Part shown: in pieces, positions 1 to 6,372 of the stretch
Layout: each line of letters starts with the position of its first letter
Position numbering within the stretch: the stretch's first letter is position 1
From: Sulfurovum sp.
Lineage (GTDB): Bacteria > Campylobacterota > Campylobacteria > Campylobacterales > Sulfurovaceae
Direction of reading: 5' to 3'
DNA length: 6,372 nucleotides
Assembly: GCA_026983895.1 (NCBI GenBank)
Contig: JALSTF010000253.1
Coordinates: 1 to 6,372, forward strand
Notes under the pieces: model-generated
Told to the model about the DNA's origin: nothing
What the model saw: the letters and a program-made list of their open reading frames with translations, nothing else
Database searches by the model: none
Translations under genes and position numbers: made by a program

Positions 1-1
1 C

Positions 2-865
2 ACCGATGCCATCGCCATGGGGCTTAACCTTCCCATCAAAACCCTGCTCTTTGCCAAGGACAACAAGTTTGACGGCCTTCGCCGGCGGGAACTGCTTCCG
101 GCAGAAGTACAGCAGATCGCCGGACGCGCCGGACGATACGGCTTTACAGAAAAAGGCTATGTCGGTGCACTGGACCCCATAGCCCTTGATACGATCACCA
201 AAGCGTTCCATTCTCCCCTGCCCGACATAGCGCTTCCCGTTTCTGTGATGGCAAGCCTTGAACATGTCATGCTCATAGGAGAAATACTGGAGACAGACAA
301 CATCACCACGATCCTGGGTTTCTTTGCGGACAATATGGAATTCGACGGTCCCTTCATCGCGGCCAATATCGACTCGATGCTGGAGATCGCAGCCATTGTG
401 GATGAATATGACCTTGACCTGAAGACCCGTTTCTATCTTGCCTGTGCACCCGCAAGCATCTCTTCCCCCTACATCGAGTCGGTCTTCCACCGCTATATCA
501 AACAGATAGAAGCAGGCAAAAAAGTACTTTACATCCCGCCCAGGGATCTGCCTGCCTTCGCACAGACCAACGACATGCTGCTCAATGCCGAAGATCGCGT
601 ACGGGAAATATCGCTTTATCTCTGGCTCAGTTTCAAATTCCCTGATATTTTCGAAGATACCGAAAAAGCCCTGCAGGCCAGGGTCCGGCTCAACCATTAT
701 ATAGAGAATTCACTGCGCCAGGGCCACTTCACCAAGAAATGCCGAAAATGCGGCAAGGTCCTCGACTTCTCTTACCGTTTCTCCATCTGTGACAGCTGCC
801 ATGTACAAAACAAGAGAGGCGGTTCTTCCCACCGGGGCGGCTATCACGGAAAACGCAGACATTGA
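2..865 (+). CDS. Suv3-like SF2 helicase, C-terminal part (5' truncated by window edge)
   Basis: This is the C-terminal part of a superfamily 2 nucleic-acid helicase of the Suv3/Ski2-like type. The reading frame is open to the window edge, so the first in-frame ATG (17) is internal and not the start. The fragment opens inside motif V (TDAIAMGLNL, codons from 2) and continues to motif VI (QQIAGRAGRYG, about 110-145), the arginine-finger region that marks Suv3-type helicases. A helical C-terminal domain follows. The end carries four cysteines as CxxC-x12-CxxC (codons 740-799), a probable zinc ribbon, then a Gly/Arg/His-rich tail that is likely to bind nucleic acid. The ATP-binding motifs I-III lie upstream, outside the window. 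In mitochondria Suv3 unwinds RNA for degradation. A role in RNA turnover here is inference from the family. The frame is intact to a TGA stop at 863-865. Confidence 0.85.
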   Translation, partial: TDAIAMGLNLPIKTLLFAKDNKFDGLRRRELLPAEVQQIAGRAGRYGFTEKGYVGALDPIALDTITKAFHSPLPDIALPVSVMASLEHVMLIGEILETDNITTILGFFADNMEFDGPFIAANIDSMLEIAAIVDEYDLDLKTRFYLACAPASISSPYIESVFHRYIKQIEAGKKVLYIPPRDLPAFAQTNDMLLNAEDRVREISLYLWLSFKFPDIFEDTEKALQARVRLNHYIENSLRQGHFTKKCRKCGKVLDFSYRFSICDSCHVQNKRGGSSHRGGYHGKRRH

Positions 866-886
866 GACAAGGGCACTTGTTGTCTC
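864..886. repeat. Inverted repeat GAGACAA-N9-TTGTCTC
   Basis: There is a perfect 7-bp inverted repeat, GAGACAA (864-870) and TTGTCTC (880-886), with a 9-base spacer. It extends to 10 bp per arm (861-870 and 880-889) if one G-T pair is allowed. It begins inside the helicase stop codon, and its right arm covers the candidate -35 element of the next gene. As RNA it could form a hairpin ending the helicase transcript, but no T-run follows (GATATTCC), so a classical intrinsic terminator is unlikely. Binding of a dimeric regulator over the -35 is an alternative. Neither role is demonstrated. Confidence 0.5.
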
Positions 887-909
887 GATATTCCAAATAG
901 TGCTATAAT
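880..909 (+). promoter_or_regulatory. Sigma70-type promoter with extended -10 for the 935-2155 gene
   Basis: A consensus -10 TATAAT lies at 904-909, preceded by TGC at 901-903, giving the extended -10 form TGnTATAAT. A weak -35 candidate, TTGTCT (880-885, 4 of 6 consensus bases), sits 18 bp upstream. A perfect -10 with a poor -35 is typical of Campylobacterota promoters. The position, about 25 bp before the start codon and ahead of a good ribosome-binding site, suggests a short leader and separate transcription from the helicase. The -35 lies within the inverted repeat at 864-886. Confidence 0.7.
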
Positions 910-923
910 GCCGTAAACCCTTT

Positions 924-929
924 AAGGAG
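924..929 (+). promoter_or_regulatory. Ribosome-binding site of the secreted protein gene
   Basis: AAGGAG lies 5 bases before the ATG at 935. It fixes the start directly ahead of a hydrophobic signal sequence. Confidence 0.85.
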
Positions 930-934
930 AAACC

Positions 935-2155
935 ATGCGGATCCATCTACTGCTTTTGGCGGCAGCCACCTTTGTGCATGCCGACTGGAAGTCCGATATG
1001 CTGGAACAGGGAAGCAGCCTTTATCAAAATGCAAAGAACAAGACTGTGGAGATCTACAAAGAGTTCAAGCCTGTGGTAGAGGGAAAACCTCAAAGCAAAG
1101 AGGCACATATGAATGCCCTTTGGGACGATCTGCTCCCACAGCTGGAAGAGGGCCTCAAATATACCGATGAGATGGAAAAGGCACCGAATTCCGCCTGGAT
1201 CGGTTCTGACAAGAAAGATATCCAAAAAGATATCGACAACGTTTTTGACAAGATCATCGATACGTTGATAGACGATGATTTTCTCTCTTACAAAAAAGAG
1301 ATCAACGCTTTGCACCAGGATATCGCGAGCAACAAGAACACTATGGCATTTTACCGGGAAAAAAAGATCAGTGCCCCTGCCCAGAGCAGTATCAAGACGA
1401 CCAAAGCCGATTATGCAAAAAAGATCGACGCGCTCAAAGAGGAGAACAAGAACGATCTCATCCGTATATCACAGATCAAGGGGAAACTGATACAGCAGTT
1501 CGCAGATATTGGTGTCACTCTTTCTGCAGAGCAGATCAATGTACTGCTGACACGTGTGGACGGTGATGACATTATACAGATGGCTTTGATGATGGATGTA
1601 CTCAAACATATCACTTCACAGATCATGGTCCTGATGAAAGAGAACAATGAGGACCTTAACTATGCCAAGAAGTATTATGGCCTGCACCTGGTCACACTCG
1701 AACTGATCGTTTACATTCAGCAGAAATATATCGACAGGGTGGACAGGGAGTATCTTCCGAAGATAGACAGTATTATCTCTGAAGCCCGCAGTATGATGGA
1801 GAAGACAAAAGACCTGGCCTCTTCGGATGTCAGCCAAAGACGCCGTGACATTTACGGCAAGAACTTGCAGGCACAGGAACTTACCGCTCATGTGGCCGAA
1901 CTCTACAAGCGCGATCTTATCACTTCCAAGATCAGTATGATCAACGCCCAGAAGATCACCAGAAAGAATCTGCAGCTGGCAAGGAACACTTACAAGACCG
2001 TCGTACTCAGTGCAGATCTCTACGAGCTCATCTCCGAAAGCCAGAATATGTTCTCTGAAGTCAGCAGGATACAGGTTCCCAACATCGTACCTTTCGAAAA
2101 TATGCAGATACAGCAAAAATATTATGAGTTGACGAAGCTGATAGAGAAGAAATAA
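935..2155 (+). CDS. Secreted helical protein of unknown function
   Basis: I do not recognise this 406-residue protein. The start is supported by the AAGGAG site and by an N-terminal signal peptide: R2, a hydrophobic run at about residues 4-14, and a likely signal peptidase I site after VHA (residue 16). There is no lipobox cysteine, so a soluble periplasmic or exported protein is predicted. No other clear membrane segment is seen. The mature part is rich in Lys, Glu, Asp, Gln and Ile with very few prolines, which suggests long amphipathic helices or coiled coil throughout. The most structured stretch is about residues 193-250: it starts GVTLSAEQ, contains VDGDDIIQM (around 208-216) and continues into an Ile/Leu/Met-rich helix, so it may be the conserved core. 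It has its own promoter and no co-directional partner downstream. A structural or envelope-associated role is only a guess. Confidence 0.85.
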   Translation: MRIHLLLLAAATFVHADWKSDMLEQGSSLYQNAKNKTVEIYKEFKPVVEGKPQSKEAHMNALWDDLLPQLEEGLKYTDEMEKAPNSAWIGSDKKDIQKDIDNVFDKIIDTLIDDDFLSYKKEINALHQDIASNKNTMAFYREKKISAPAQSSIKTTKADYAKKIDALKEENKNDLIRISQIKGKLIQQFADIGVTLSAEQINVLLTRVDGDDIIQMALMMDVLKHITSQIMVLMKENNEDLNYAKKYYGLHLVTLELIVYIQQKYIDRVDREYLPKIDSIISEARSMMEKTKDLASSDVSQRRRDIYGKNLQAQELTAHVAELYKRDLITSKISMINAQKITRKNLQLARNTYKTVVLSADLYELISESQNMFSEVSRIQVPNIVPFENMQIQQKYYELTKLIEKK

Positions 2156-2159
2156 GGGA

Positions 2160-3059
2160 TCACACCTCTTTTTGAAGCAGGCAGCGGTTGTTTATCCCGC
2201 TCTCTTCTATCTGTATGGTACTGTGAATAATGCCAAAGCGTTCATACAACGCCTCCTGTACGGTATATAGAAAATCATTCTGTGATTGGGGAAGGGGATC
2301 GAGCACCAGATGGACACTTAATGCTGTCTGTGTCGTACTCAGCGGCCAGATATGAAGATCGTGCAGGCTTTCCACCGTTTCAATGCTTTGAAGATAGGCT
2401 CTCACTTGCTCTTCTTCGATGCCTTTGGGAACAGCATCGATGAGATAATTGACCGAATCTCTCAAAAGTCCCCATGTACCGATGAAGATCACTATCGTGA
2501 TCACGATACTCACTGCAGGATCCACCCACAGCCATCCTTTGTAAAGGATAACCATACCGGCGATCACGACCCCAAGAGAAATAAGGGCATCAGCCGCCAT
2601 ATGCAAAAAAGCCCCTCTGATATTGAGGTCTTCTTTCTGGTCTTTCATAAAAAGCAGTGCCGTAGCCGTATTGATGAAAACCCCGATACCCGCAACGATG
2701 ATGACTGTCAGGCCCTCTACAGGATGAGGCTCTTTCAAACGTTCCAAAGCTTCATAAAAAATCCCTGCAAGCGCAATAAAAAGGAGGAGTGCACTGGCCA
2801 GCGATGCCAGTACCGTGATCTTTTTAAAACCATACGTTCTCTTTGTGCTTGCTGCCACAGTTGCCATCCAGCTGGCACCCCAGGCCAGAAGCAGCCCCAT
2901 TACATCACTGAGATTATGCCCTGCATCGGCAAGCAGAGAGAGGGAGTTTGCCAGCAGTCCATAGACTGCTTCTATGATCACAAAAGAAACATTCAGCAGT
3001 ACACCGATGGTAAAAGCACGGTTGTAGTTCTTTACCTCATGGGTGTGCTCATGTCCCAT
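2160..3059 (-). CDS. Cation diffusion facilitator (CDF) transporter, probable zinc efflux
   Basis: An inner-membrane CDF antiporter of 299 residues, the normal family size, that would export divalent metal in exchange for protons. ATG at 3059 is chosen because AAAGAGGT lies 6 bases upstream; a GTG at 3095 would add 12 residues without a good site. A short His-containing N-terminus (GHEHTH) precedes six predicted membrane helices at about 14-36, 40-62, 80-101, 117-138, 149-172 and 176-198. The transport site is HxxxD in helix 2 (H48, D52) and HxxxD in helix 5 (H153, D157), the pattern of zinc-selective CzcD/ZitB-type members. The cytoplasmic C-terminal domain (about 205-299) has HDLHIW (H233, H236), H250 and HSTIQIE (H279), which match the usual metal-sensing positions. 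It overlaps the end of bioV by 11 bp, so translation is probably coupled. Zinc is most likely, though cadmium or cobalt cannot be excluded. No metal-responsive operator was seen. Confidence 0.93.
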   Translation of the reverse strand: MGHEHTHEVKNYNRAFTIGVLLNVSFVIIEAVYGLLANSLSLLADAGHNLSDVMGLLLAWGASWMATVAASTKRTYGFKKITVLASLASALLLFIALAGIFYEALERLKEPHPVEGLTVIIVAGIGVFINTATALLFMKDQKEDLNIRGAFLHMAADALISLGVVIAGMVILYKGWLWVDPAVSIVITIVIFIGTWGLLRDSVNYLIDAVPKGIEEEQVRAYLQSIETVESLHDLHIWPLSTTQTALSVHLVLDPLPQSQNDFLYTVQEALYERFGIIHSTIQIEESGINNRCLLQKEV

Positions 3060-3582
3060 ACGGCGACCTCTTTCCCAGAAGAAGATGCCCTGCACCTTTG
3101 ATCAGATAACATACGCCAAGCGGCTTGAAAAAAGCATAGGCACTGTCAAGATCGATGATCCTGTCCTCTTCTCCGAAGAAAACTTCGATGGTCGTACCCC
3201 GGTCAAGTACCTCTTTGATTTTTTCCGTATCCCATGTGTAGCTCAGCAGTGCTTCGAGTTCTTCTTTTGACCCCGGATCCAAATGTGCTGAGAGATCGCA
3301 TTGTGCAGGATGGACCACATTCTGAAGGAACTGTTTCACGTATGCCTCATTATCCGATGCAAAATAACGCAGCTGTGTGCGGACAAAAGCAGGTTTTTGT
3401 GTCTGAAAAAAGGCGGGTGAAAGCAAAATGAGCCTGTCGACCCGTCTGGCACTGTGATAGACATACTCAAAAGCTTTTTGCGCACCGTAACTGAAACCTG
3501 CAACGTACAGTACACTCTCTGGCAGCAGTGCATCAAAGAAGATCTGCTCATTTTTAAGTGAAAAACCATTGAAATACAACAT
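3049..3582 (-). CDS. bioV: Pimeloyl-ACP methyl ester esterase, BioV type
   Basis: A small alpha/beta hydrolase of 177 residues that resembles Helicobacter BioV from end to end in opening motif, length and motif order. BioV removes the methyl group from pimeloyl-ACP methyl ester, which stops chain elongation and releases pimeloyl-ACP for biotin synthesis; it replaces BioH. The nucleophile elbow is GFSYG with Ser31. A probable acid is Asp140 in EEDRIID, and the catalytic His is His166 in GAGHLLL. The protein is much shorter than BioH (about 250 residues) and has little room for a lid domain, as in BioV. The ATG at 3582 follows the stop of the FtsH-like gene by 4 bp and has only a weak upstream site (AAAGAG, 13 bases away), so it probably depends on coupled translation. 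No other biotin gene is in the window. Assignment rests on remembered similarity to the Helicobacter protein. Confidence 0.85.
   Translation of the reverse strand: MLYFNGFSLKNEQIFFDALLPESVLYVAGFSYGAQKAFEYVYHSARRVDRLILLSPAFFQTQKPAFVRTQLRYFASDNEAYVKQFLQNVVHPAQCDLSAHLDPGSKEELEALLSYTWDTEKIKEVLDRGTTIEVFFGEEDRIIDLDSAYAFFKPLGVCYLIKGAGHLLLGKRSPYGT
3066..3073 (-). promoter_or_regulatory. Ribosome-binding site of the CDF gene
   Basis: Read on the - strand this is AAAGAGGT, 6 bases ahead of the ATG at 3059 and inside the 3' end of bioV. It decides the start in favour of 3059 over the in-frame GTG at 3095. Confidence 0.8.
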
Positions 3583-3586
3583 CTGG

Positions 3587-5260
3587 CTAGAACAGCTCTT
3601 TCAGTATCTTTTGACAGTGTTCATGGCTGATATTTTCATACTGTAAAAGATAAACCGAGACTTCATCGACTGCTTTATCGAGTGTCTTCAGCAGAGCGCT
3701 CAGTTCGGAGACCGTATCTCTCAACAGTTCTTCTTCCTGAAGCGGCGTGACAATAAAATTCTCGCTCATCGCATAAGTGTAGATCACCTTGTTCACAAGC
3801 TCCTTGGCCTGCATGATATCGGCACTGGCATTGGTGAACTGTTCATTGTATCTGAGTTTTGTCGCAATGCTTCCGGCAAGATAGACCTTGATCCTGTTGA
3901 TGAGTTTGGAACGCGAAAGGATCTCATGCTCCTGAAAGAGCATCCGTGTCGTAACGATACCGATCTTTTCAAATTCCACATCCAGCCAGGTAGCCACGAC
4001 CGCTTTGGCTCCCTGATAGACCGCTTGAATTTTGCGCTCTTCCTCGGTAAAACTGAGTATTTTCCGTTTACCGAGCAGGACTTTCTCCTTGACCGCTTCA
4101 AAGTCTTCCGTCTCTACGACCTTTCTCCCCTCTCTCATGGCATAGATCGCCGCTTCGTTCGTCAGGGTATCGAGCGCGGCCGAGTTGAATCCTACGGTCA
4201 TACGTGCCACCTGTTCTATATCGACCTGGTTCGGCTTATGGGCCAGGTAGAGCTCCAGTGTTTTGATACGGTCTTCCAGATCCGGAAGTGAAATATGGAT
4301 GCGTCTGTCAAAACGTCCTGCACGCAGCAGCGCTTCATCGAGCACATCGATCTTGTTGGTCGCACCGATCACAATGACACCGGAGCTTTCTTCAAAACCG
4401 TCCATTTCTGTCAGCAGCTGGTTCAGTGTCGCTTCACGCTCATCATTCCTGAATTCTCCGCGGCTTTTCCCCACTGCATCGATCTCATCAATGAAAATAA
4501 TGCTGGGGGCGAGCTGCTTGGCCTTTTTGAAGAGTTCACTGACACGTTTGGCCCCCATGCCTACATAAATATGCACAAAAGAAGCACCGCTCTGATAGAA
4601 GAACGGTACACCTGCTTCTCCCGCCACAGCCTTTGAAATGAGTGTCTTGCCTACACCGGGAGGGCCTACAAGCAATACCCCTTTGGGCAGACGGATGTCA
4701 AGATTGCGGTATTTCTGTGGTTCGCGGAGAAAATCGATGATCTCCTCAAGCTCCTCCTTGACATCTTTGATGCCTGCAACATCTTTGAATGTGACATGGG
4801 AAGTGAGCGCCTGTACCGGTTCATAGATCTCGTGATCCTCTTCCCTTGCACCTCGTATCTGTTCGATCTGCTGCAAACGGTTGAGCTTCATCAAACGCAA
4901 AAGGTAGAACATGGAGCCCAGAAGAATGGCAAGAAGGAAAAGATCATAAAGGTAGCCTTTGTCCTCTCTCACTTCAACGGGATATTTGCTGAAAAATGCT
5001 GCGGTATTGATAGCCTCTTTATAGATCTTATAGGTTTTATCCGCTGTCTTGAGACGGATATAGTCACCGTCGACGATCACTTTTTCGATCTTGTTCCTGC
5101 TGTAGAGTGCATTTGCCTGTTTGTGTGTGATAAGCGGATCGGTATCCCGAAGTACAGTATATGTCAACAGGAGGATCACGACACCAAGCAGAGAAAAAAT
5201 GATCCTGATATTCTTCTTTCTGAAAAGTGTTGTTTTAAATCTCTGCTCTGTTGCTTTCAC
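3587..5260 (-). CDS. FtsH-like membrane AAA+ ATPase with degenerate protease site
   Basis: An FtsH-family protein of 557 residues; proteolytic FtsH is usually 610-650. The GTG at 5260 is chosen because GGAGGT sits 5 bases upstream; a GTG at 5299 would add 13 residues without such a site. Order: basic N-terminus, membrane helix at about 20-36, a periplasmic segment of about 65 residues, second helix at about 104-121, then the AAA+ module from about 155. Walker A is GPPGVGKT (199-206), the pore motif IYVG (about 231-234), Walker B IIFIDE (254-259), and the second region of homology carries arginine fingers R316 and R319, so ATPase activity is expected. The peptidase domain is shortened (about 160 residues). 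Its HExGH zinc site reads YQGAK (415-419, bases 4004-4018), with both His ligands and the Glu lost, although the third-ligand Asp481 remains. It is probably an unfoldase or chaperone without protease activity. The gene overlaps mtaB by 26 bp. Confidence 0.92.
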   Translation of the reverse strand: MKATEQRFKTTLFRKKNIRIIFSLLGVVILLLTYTVLRDTDPLITHKQANALYSRNKIEKVIVDGDYIRLKTADKTYKIYKEAINTAAFFSKYPVEVREDKGYLYDLFLLAILLGSMFYLLRLMKLNRLQQIEQIRGAREEDHEIYEPVQALTSHVTFKDVAGIKDVKEELEEIIDFLREPQKYRNLDIRLPKGVLLVGPPGVGKTLISKAVAGEAGVPFFYQSGASFVHIYVGMGAKRVSELFKKAKQLAPSIIFIDEIDAVGKSRGEFRNDEREATLNQLLTEMDGFEESSGVIVIGATNKIDVLDEALLRAGRFDRRIHISLPDLEDRIKTLELYLAHKPNQVDIEQVARMTVGFNSAALDTLTNEAAIYAMREGRKVVETEDFEAVKEKVLLGKRKILSFTEEERKIQAVYQGAKAVVATWLDVEFEKIGIVTTRMLFQEHEILSRSKLINRIKVYLAGSIATKLRYNEQFTNASADIMQAKELVNKVIYTYAMSENFIVTPLQEEELLRDTVSELSALLKTLDKAVDEVSVYLLQYENISHEHCQKILKELF

Positions 5261-6371
5261 TGCCCACCTCCACCTGGTTGAGGAGTACCCAGTTGGCACT
5301 CAGGTCTTCCCTGCTCTCTACTTCCACTTTGTTGAAATACTGGTCAAACCCGCTGTAGATCCCCTCTTTCCCGTTTTCAAGCAATACTTCAAGACCCCTG
5401 TCATGTTCTCTGCGAAAAAGAAAATTCTTGGCTTTTACGATCTGGGTGAGTTCTCTGTGGCGTTCTTTGGCGATATTGCCGCGGACTTCAGGTTTCATCG
5501 CTGCGGAGACAGTGTGATCCCTTTTTGAATAGGAGAAAGCGTGCACATGTGTCAGAGGCAGTGCCTTGATACGCGAAACCGCTTCTGCCCACTCTTTTTC
5601 ATCCTCTCCTGGATGCCCGACAATAAAATCCGTACCCAAAGCATAGCCTTGCTGTGCGATCTTTTGAAAAAGTTCCAGGTCCGTGGCAAAGCGGTTTCGA
5701 CGGTTCATCAGTTCAAGCATTTTGTCACTGGTATGCTGCAAAGCAATATGCAAATGTTTTGCCATCCAGGGCTCGTTCAGCAGTTCCATGAACTCTTCAT
5801 CGATCTGGATCGGTTCCAGACTCCCGATACGTATACGCCTGACGCCGCGTATCATACTCATCTTTTTCAGCAGTTTTGCCATGGATGTGTGATGGTCTTT
5901 TCCATAGGAGCCGACATTGGTCCCGGTAAGAATGAATTCGCCAAAACCGTTGGCGGCCAGTTTGCGTATCTGCTCAAGGATCGTCTCTTCTCTGTGTGAG
6001 CGTGCATCTCCCCGCACTGCGGGGATAATACAGTAGGAACACCGGAAATCACATCCCTCCTGCACTTTGATAAAGGCCCTGCTTTTGCCTATGAACTCTT
6101 CCACGATCGTTGAATCGATATGTTTGAGATCGCCTATTTCATAAAAACGCTCCTCTTTTTTGAGGATCTCGTTGATATTTTCCTTCTCCGAATGCCCCAT
6201 GACCCCGAAAACCTTTTCATCTTTGAAGAGGGCTTCTCCTTTGGAATGTGAACCGCAGCCGGCAAGGATCACTTTTGCCGAAGGATTTCTGCGTTTAACG
6301 GAAGAGATATAGTTGCGTACTGAAGAATCCGCACCATTGGTGACCGTGCAGGAGTTAACCACGATGATATC
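5235..6371 (-). CDS. mtaB: tRNA (t6A37) methylthiotransferase, 5' end missing
   Basis: A radical-SAM methylthiotransferase of the MiaB/RimO superfamily, closest to MtaB. MtaB adds a methylthio group to t6A at position 37 of tRNAs reading ANN codons, giving ms2t6A and helping decoding. The frame is open at the window edge; about 40 N-terminal residues with the first cluster cysteine are missing, so the GTG at 6362 is not the start. The second and third cysteines of the N-terminal 4Fe-4S site are in NSCTVTN (codon 6348-6350) and LAGCGSH (6255-6257). The radical-SAM CxxxCxxC is CDFRCSYC (bases 6030-6053), followed by IIPAVRGDARS. A short TRAM-like RNA-binding domain forms the last 50 or so residues. 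MtaB is preferred over RimO because of CSYCIIP and GTNVGSYG and the short C-terminus; MiaB is less likely. It is the first visible gene of the - strand operon. Confidence 0.88.
   Translation of the reverse strand, partial: DIIVVNSCTVTNGADSSVRNYISSVKRRNPSAKVILAGCGSHSKGEALFKDEKVFGVMGHSEKENINEILKKEERFYEIGDLKHIDSTIVEEFIGKSRAFIKVQEGCDFRCSYCIIPAVRGDARSHREETILEQIRKLAANGFGEFILTGTNVGSYGKDHHTSMAKLLKKMSMIRGVRRIRIGSLEPIQIDEEFMELLNEPWMAKHLHIALQHTSDKMLELMNRRNRFATDLELFQKIAQQGYALGTDFIVGHPGEDEKEWAEAVSRIKALPLTHVHAFSYSKRDHTVSAAMKPEVRGNIAKERHRELTQIVKAKNFLFRREHDRGLEVLLENGKEGIYSGFDQYFNKVEVESREDLSANWVLLNQVEVGSESNRAEI
5266..5271 (-). promoter_or_regulatory. Ribosome-binding site of the FtsH-like gene
   Basis: Read on the - strand this is GGAGGT, 5 bases before the GTG at 5260 and inside the coding end of mtaB. 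It is the strongest Shine-Dalgarno match in the window and fixes a GTG start that overlaps mtaB. Confidence 0.85.
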
Positions 6372-6372
6372 G

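Noticed and set aside
864..890. Intrinsic terminator for the helicase gene
   Set aside because: The stem is AT-rich at its inner end and is followed by GATATTCC rather than a T-run, so it was kept only as an inverted repeat of unknown role.
1616..2116. Open frame on the - strand (166 codons) inside the secreted protein gene
   Set aside because: It has no start signal and is antisense to a gene with a promoter, Shine-Dalgarno site and signal peptide.
3060..3095. Longer CDF start at GTG 3095
   Set aside because: The 12 extra residues lack a good Shine-Dalgarno site and resemble no CDF N-terminus, whereas ATG 3059 has AAAGAGGT at the right distance.
2352..3101. Long open frame on the + strand (249 codons) opposite the CDF gene
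   Set aside because: Its translation is rich in His, Cys and Arg with no recognisable domain, and it lies fully antisense to a well-supported membrane transporter whose motifs explain the codon pattern.
4004..4018. Sequencing error or frameshift as the cause of the lost HExGH motif
   Set aside because: The frame is continuous through and beyond the site, the flanking FtsH-like pattern aligns on both sides, and several separate codons differ, so a single error cannot explain it.
4796..5281. Open frame on the + strand (161 codons) opposite the FtsH-like N-terminus
   Set aside because: It is antisense to clear coding sequence with no ribosome-binding site or domain; its Cys/His-rich composition is typical of a shadow frame.

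Overview
The window looks like ordinary chromosomal DNA from a Campylobacterota (epsilonproteobacterial) bacterium. The main clue is a short BioV-type pimeloyl-ACP methyl esterase, a form described from Helicobacter. The moderately balanced base composition and the Suv3-type helicase fit a free-living, Sulfurovum- or Sulfurimonas-like lineage better than an AT-rich Helicobacter. That placement is inference from recognised families, not from a search.

Layout: two genes run on the + strand. First is the 3' end of a Suv3-like SF2 RNA/DNA helicase (2-865), which has a four-cysteine zinc-ribbon-like tail. After 69 bp comes a secreted, helical protein of unknown function (935-2155). The 69 bp gap holds an inverted repeat, an extended -10 promoter and a clear Shine-Dalgarno site. 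The remaining genes are on the - strand and meet the + genes tail to tail with only 4 bp between stop codons. Read in their own direction they are: mtaB (5' end beyond the window, stop at 5235), an FtsH-like membrane AAA+ protein (5260-3587), bioV (3582-3049) and a zinc-type cation diffusion facilitator (3059-2160). Their junctions are a 26 bp overlap, a 4 bp gap and an 11 bp overlap, so they almost certainly form one operon with coupled translation. Its promoter lies outside the window.

The operon is functionally mixed: tRNA t6A37 methylthiolation, a membrane AAA+ machine, biotin precursor synthesis and metal efflux. The most interesting item is the FtsH-like protein. Its ATPase domain has all the expected motifs, but the zinc-protease signature HExGH reads YQGAK and the peptidase domain is shortened, so it is predicted to be a pseudoprotease. 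No RNA genes, mobile elements, CRISPR arrays or long repeats were seen. No stretch over 300 bases lacks a gene.
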